DNA of 64,000 bases from Quillaja saponaria (taxonomy: Eukaryota; Streptophyta; Magnoliopsida; Fabales; Quillajaceae), in the NCBI GenBank assembly GCA_029379385.1, contig CM055617.1, forward strand, positions 5,518,001-5,582,000, given 5' to 3'. The translations under genes and the position numbers were made by a program. Each line of letters opens with the position of its first letter. Position 1 is the first letter of the stretch. Shown here piece after piece: positions 58,778-64,000 of this stretch. Under the pieces are notes generated by a model, which saw only the letters and a program-made list of their open reading frames with translations, did not search any database and was not told the origin of the DNA.

Positions 58778-60683
58778 GAAATTCCTTCCCATGTCTGTAT
58801 ATCAAATAGTTTTTACCTTTGAATTTCATCTACGTTCTTGTTCATCCTTTCTAATAGCTAATAGGTTTTACTAACTAGTGTCCAAATGATACTTGATAAG
58901 GTGTAATAAATGTAAGTTTTGAAATTTGAAACATTCTAAAATAAAAAATTATTTATTAAACAGCACTGACATCATTGTCAATTACTACAATTAATAATAT
59001 AAATTTTGTATATTTATCATCTTAACAAATGTTCTATGGATATCTATTAAAAAAATTCATAACTAACAAGCTCTTACAAGTCATTAGGAATTGGTCGTCT
59101 CACAAGCCCTTTCCTTTGTGCATGGTATTTGGTTGGTTGGCTTAAAAAACTTCCTACAAGTCCACTGCAGAGAATATTAGGAAGGAATATGCATGTTTGA
59201 AATACAACGAGTCATCCTAGCTAATACCCTAACGACCGCAACCCCAAGGTGAAAAGGTCCCCTAGTCTCATGCTGCCACCAACCCATTTGACAGCCCTAT
59301 GTAACAACTACAGCTTGGTTCCAAGTCAAATAAGACACCCATTTCAAATGCAAACAAGATGCCCTGTTCTTATCAATCACATGTTGCATTGCTAGCACTA
59401 GCTGTCGATAAATACTCCGAATATGGAAGAAAAAAATTAAGAAAATTATCATGTTTAACATATAAAGTGAGTTTCATGTGAAGCTGATTTAAGATTTTGT
59501 GTGAAATAATAATTGTGTATGTAAAAGTTCTCGTGCAAAAACATTGTAAGTCAGCATCAAACACGTACTTGAAAATTTGATAGTTGAACACAAGAATTGG
59601 TATGTGTATAATTTAGACTTTTGTTTGTGCAAATGGTTCACAAGCAAAGGCCATGACCAGGTGTCTATCTTTTTCACAATGAAAATTGAGATTTTTTTTG
59701 GTTATTGCTCCATAATCAATGAATGAACTCAAATGGATTATTGTCGTTTTACTTGGATTTCACCATTACAGGCTTCGACGTTGTTGCAAGGAATTTGCGG
59801 TGTAGAATTGGTAGCTGCAAAAGGTTGAACAAAATTATTTGTATTTGTATTATTATGGGGGGTCTTAACATACATGAAGGCAAATATCAAACTAGAATTG
59901 TTCATCTTTCAACGGCTCAAAATTAATTGACCAAGCTAGGAGAAAATGAAAATATTGACCTCGATCATATATTTTGAAATTCAAATAAATTCAAATTTTT
60001 TTTCCAATTATTAGAAAATTTAAATTCTAGTAAAACTTGTTAACTATATGGAAGTTGTTTAAGTACAAATTGCCTACAAAAAAGATTTATGATGAATTTC
60101 AAATTTCAAATGCATTCTTAGAAGAGTTTAGTACTCTATGACTTTTATTTGTTTGTGTTAACTCATGAAGCTAATTTTATATACTATTATTAGTAAGAGT
60201 TTTATGATTCATTTTAAGCACTTCCTTACTTTTTTTTATGGTTGAAATTCATTTTAAAAATTAAAAAAATTTTGATTTATTTTATTTTATTTTTTGTTTA
60301 TCTATCATTCTGATTCAGTTAAATATCATCAACACTGAGACTAGAATTGTTTTTTTTATCATTAGGTCATCCACCCATAGGCGTAATTTTAATATATTCT
60401 TAAAAGAGTTTTAGTATTCCAAAATGTTATATGTTTATTAACTAATAATATAGCTAATACTATTAGTAAGAGTTTATACTTTTATTACAAACCCTTTTTA
60501 CTATTTTTTTGTAATACAGAACAACTTAAAAATTAAACTTACTATTTATTATTCAAAATCATATTCTTTATGTTTCCTAAGTTAAAGAGAGAGAAAATTA
60601 AATAATAAAACAAATTGAAAGGACTCGAGTCAAAGGGATTTTTATTAGGGGTATTTGAGTAATTTTACTATATCACATAGAAC
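58778..60683. other. Intergenic DNA between the F-box cluster and GPT1
   Basis: AT-rich. A more GC-rich stretch at about 59090-59400 (AACGACCGCAACCCC, CTCATGCTGCCACC) might be an old gene or transposon fragment, but I cannot identify it. No gene called. Confidence 0.4.
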
Positions 60684-60691
60684 TATATAAA
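60684..60691 (+). promoter_or_regulatory. TATA box of the GPT1-type gene
   Basis: TATATAAA lies about 335 bp before the ATG at 61026. It is followed by a C/T-rich leader (60693-60860) typical of plant 5' UTRs, so transcription should start near 60715. Confidence 0.6.
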
Positions 60692-61025
60692 TTCCTCCTT
60701 TGCTGCTCTGTTTCCCTAGGAAAAACCGTTTTCTACTTTTCTCCTCCTTCGATTACCAAAGTTTCGATTTTTTCACCAGCCCTTCTCTCCAACTTTAACC
60801 TCCCTTCTCTTACAAGCTCGCCCATTGTTAACCTCACTGACCCTTCTCGTAACCATCGCTGAAATCCTCCACATTCTGATACTTCCAAGCAACAACCACC
60901 ACCTAATCAACTCAAAGAAGCGAATTCCATCAATATTTACAGACCCTTTGAGCTGTTTTCTTCTGTGAATTACAAATTTAGCTTAACTTTGCCAACCATT
61001 TTCGTCTTCTGAAAAGCGAAGCATC

Positions 61026-63773
61026 ATGATCTCTTCAGTCAAGTATTTGACATCGTCTGTAAGCTGCTCTGCTTTCACAAGCCGAAAGCTTTCTGGTCCA
61101 AGGCCTGAATTTTATACTATACCCTCTATTCAGAATGTGCAACAAAGCATGGGTCTCTCACCCTCTTTCCAGAGGCCTCTTTACATGTCATCGACTGAGA
61201 ATTTCTCAATGCTGACAAAACCCACAAAGAGGGTTTTAGAGTGCAAGGCCTATGAGGCTGATAGTTCACGCCCATTGGAGATTAACATTGAGCTCCCTGA
61301 TGAACAGGCTCAGTTTGAAGCAGCAAAGAAGTTGAAAATTGGTTTATACTTTGCTACGTGGTGGGCTCTGAATGTTGTGTTCAACATATACAACAAGAAG
61401 GTTTTGAATGCTTTTCCTTACCCGTGGCTTACTTCAACTTTGTCACTCGCAACTGGGTCGCTCATGATGCTGATGTCATGGGCCACAAGGATTGCTGATG
61501 CACCCAAAACCGATTTGGAGTTTTGGAAGACACTGTTCCCTGTAAGTAAATCTTCTTGTTGCTTTACTTTGCTTTTTGTGTGCATAATATTAATATTACT
61601 AAATTCATATGGAATTTCGTATGAAAATTTTTGCATTATATGAGGCGTAGGCCATAAAAGTTTCCCACTTTAAGTGGTTGAGCTAAACAAAAAGTCAGAA
61701 GTATTGAAGATTTTGTCCCCTGCTATTTCCTTTGTATTCAACATGACTATTTGGACTAATGAAACTACAATTTGGTACTAAGTGATGAAATTTGTATCTA
61801 TAGGTTGCGGTGGCGCACACAATTGGACATGTAGCAGCAACTGTGAGCATGTCAAAAGTCGCTGTTTCGTTCACCCACATCATTAAGAGTGGAGAGCCTG
61901 CTTTCAGTGTCCTGGTTTCCAGATTTTTTCTGGGACAAACTTTCCCTCTGCCGGTTTACCTGTCACTTGTGCCAATTATTGGTGGTTGTGGTCTTTCTGC
62001 ATTGACTGAACTTAACTTCAACATGACTGGTAAGAACATTCATTCATATGAAAAATTGGAATTGCCATAGATCTTTATTTACTTTATAGGATAATGAGTT
62101 TCTTGTAATTGTTTAAGTAAATTCTCGTAGGTGTAGTTTCCTAAACACTGAATTTTGCTGCTATTTGTTTCAGGGTTCATGGGGGCTATGATCTCCAATT
62201 TAGCTTTTGTCTTCAGGAATATATTCTCAAAGAAGGGGATGAAGGGGAAGTCTGTTAGCGGAATGAACTACTATGCTTGTCTTTCTATGTTGTCTCTATT
62301 GATTCTCACACCCTTTGCCATTGCTGTGGAGGGCCCCAAGATGTGGGCTGCTGGCTGGCAAAATGCTGTGTCTCAAATTGGTCCCCAATTTGTATGGTAA
62401 ACACATGAACCTACAAACTCATTTACTGGTTGTCCTTTTAACACATCTGTTTTATGATTCTTTATTGTCTTTATGGTTGGATTCATATAGATGATCCTTT
62501 CATCTAACAAAATATGGATTCCTGAACAATTCAGGATATCTCTCCTGTATTAGATGTCTGTTGAGCACTGATTATGTTAAGTCGTTAACCATTTGGTGAC
62601 TGCAATTCTTTTGGCTTGTGAAAGCTAGGATTGCTGATCTAATATGAATGAATCCGTTATTGACTCTTCCTCTTGCAATAACTAAATGTTGAACATTGAT
62701 TACTATGATATTTCATTTATTCAAAACCCTCAATGTTGATCGTTGATTACTAGATATTTCATTTATTCGAAACCTTGAATCTCCTCTCTTTTTGTTGGAC
62801 TTCTATATTTTTCTGCCGATTTTCACTAATTGTGCTTATATATTGCTAGATTTTAGAATTTTACAGTTTAACTAATAAAATTTGGAACTAATTCTACAGG
62901 TGGGTAGCAGCTCAGAGTGTCTTCTACCACTTGTATAATCAAGTCTCATACATGTCTCTCGATCAGATTTCTCCCCTAACATTTAGCGTAGGAAACACAA
63001 TGAAGAGGATTTCTGTCATAGTGTCTTCCATCATCATATTCCACACGCCCATCCAACCCATCAATGCCCTTGGAGCTGCCATTGCAGTTCTTGGCACCTT
63101 CCTTTATTCACAGGTGTACTATTATCTCCTAATGAATTATTTTTCTTATATTATATAAAAAAATTTGGGACCAAAGTGCGTTATGTATGAACAAGATTGC
63201 TTTTTTTGTTTGCATGATGATAAAAACATAGACTGAAACTGATAGTACCTTTTAAGAAATGGAAGAGCCAGTAAGGATAGCCATATATCTTGCTTGTTAA
63301 TTAACTTGTTAGGTGAATGTGAACTGTACAAAAGAGTATTTAGTGAAGCCAGATAAGTCACTATGGGATGCTTTAGTACTTTCAGTCAGAGATATTCGTA
63401 AATTCTTATATTTTTATTGTCTAGTCTTGAACATATTAAGGCTTAGTCCATGTAGATGATACCGACTAATGTTGTGAGGATCCATGTAGTCGATCGCAAT
63501 GATTTGGGATTAAGGCTTGCTGTTGTTGTCTTGAACTTATTAAGGCAATTTTAAATTTCAATCAATTCATGATAGATGAAAATGAAATGACCAGTACCAT
63601 GTAAATTAACTGTAAAATGACAGGACACCAAATGATTTTGCAATAGATCTTCATGTTCTGCATGCTCGAATTTTTTATTACCTATCACTGAATTAGTGGT
63701 TAAGTAGGTTTTAACTGATTTGCAATTAAGGCTAATTGCTTCTTGTTGATTCTGTGAGCAGGCCAAGCAGTAA
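61026..63773 (+). CDS. GPT1: Plastid glucose-6-phosphate/phosphate translocator
   Basis: Five exons (61026-61541, 61804-62029, 62174-62396, 62900-63113, 63762-63773), all GT-AG, encode 396 residues (Arabidopsis GPT1 is 388). The protein exchanges glucose 6-phosphate for phosphate across the inner plastid envelope, supplying starch synthesis and the oxidative pentose phosphate pathway in heterotrophic plastids. Residues 1 to about 85 are a Ser/Thr/Arg-rich transit peptide ending near [11 protein letters not shown]. The mature part starts [20 protein letters not shown] and shows the triose-phosphate translocator family core with multiple membrane helices: [70 protein letters not shown] and [16 protein letters not shown]. 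The Lys/Arg of MKR is the conserved phosphate-binding site. The last exon codes only AKQ and stop. The gene looks fully functional. Confidence 0.96.
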
Positions 63774-64000
63774 GGATGATGGTTTTGGAGCTGTCATATT
63801 TTTCTCACTTATCATCAGTGATTAATAGAAACCCATGAGATAACTTATGCCTGGATCCCATGTATCGGTAGATAACAAGAGATAGCTCTAGTCAATTGGA
63901 CTGAAGCAAGTTATTCTTCAAGAGCATACCTATAGCAATTTTTATCATGTTACGGCCGGTAGACATCAGATTACACCTTTCCCTTCTCATTGAGTTTGAG
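63774..64000 (+). other. 3' UTR and downstream sequence of the GPT1-type gene
   Basis: Sequence after the stop codon to the window end. Probably 3' UTR; no further gene start is visible. Confidence 0.5.

Overview
This is plant nuclear DNA, almost certainly from a eudicot. The genes are split by short AT-rich GT-AG introns, intergenic DNA is very AT-rich and full of transposon remains, and the protein families (COBRA-like, HD-ZIP class IV, PCFS4-type cleavage factor, plastid glucose-6-phosphate translocator, F-box/FBD) are plant-specific or plant-type. The species cannot be fixed from the sequence alone.

Layout. 1-0.3 kb: last exon of an unrecognised gene. 1.9-3.9 kb: a COBRA-like GPI-anchored protein. 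4.5-5.0 kb: an intronless LEA_2 membrane protein. 9.0-12.6 kb: a complete ten-exon HD-ZIP IV regulator of the PDF2/ATML1 (epidermal layer) type. 12.6-22.6 kb: a gene-poor, repeat-laden stretch. 22.7-24.5 kb: a plastid-type tryptophan synthase beta-like gene with several altered active-site residues. 25.3-30.9 kb, minus strand: a six-exon PCFS4-type mRNA 3'-end processing factor, with a fold-back MITE in its third intron. 31.3-33.2 kb: a complete Pack-MULE-like element with a 9-bp target duplication, carrying a captured CDK-like kinase fragment. 34.5-58.8 kb: a tandem cluster of F-box/LRR/FBD genes in which every copy is broken, truncated or relic. It is interrupted by a 1.2-kb telomere-like satellite (42.5-43.7 kb) and a hAT-type MITE. 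60.7-63.8 kb: a complete plastid glucose-6-phosphate/phosphate translocator (GPT1 type).

The single-copy genes read open across all exons and look functional. They share no pathway and simply lie side by side. The F-box cluster is a birth-and-death array: copies share leaders with a TGGCGCCAA motif, one locus is a three-part mosaic of other copies, and one copy is inactivated only by a perfect 41-bp tandem duplication. The strongest candidate for unusual biology is the tryptophan synthase-like enzyme. It keeps the PLP lysine but has Ala in place of the catalytic Glu109 (Salmonella numbering), the pair Lys141/Glu305 in place of Arg141/Asp305, and other changes around the substrate and phosphate sites. 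This suggests a beta-replacement chemistry other than indole to tryptophan.
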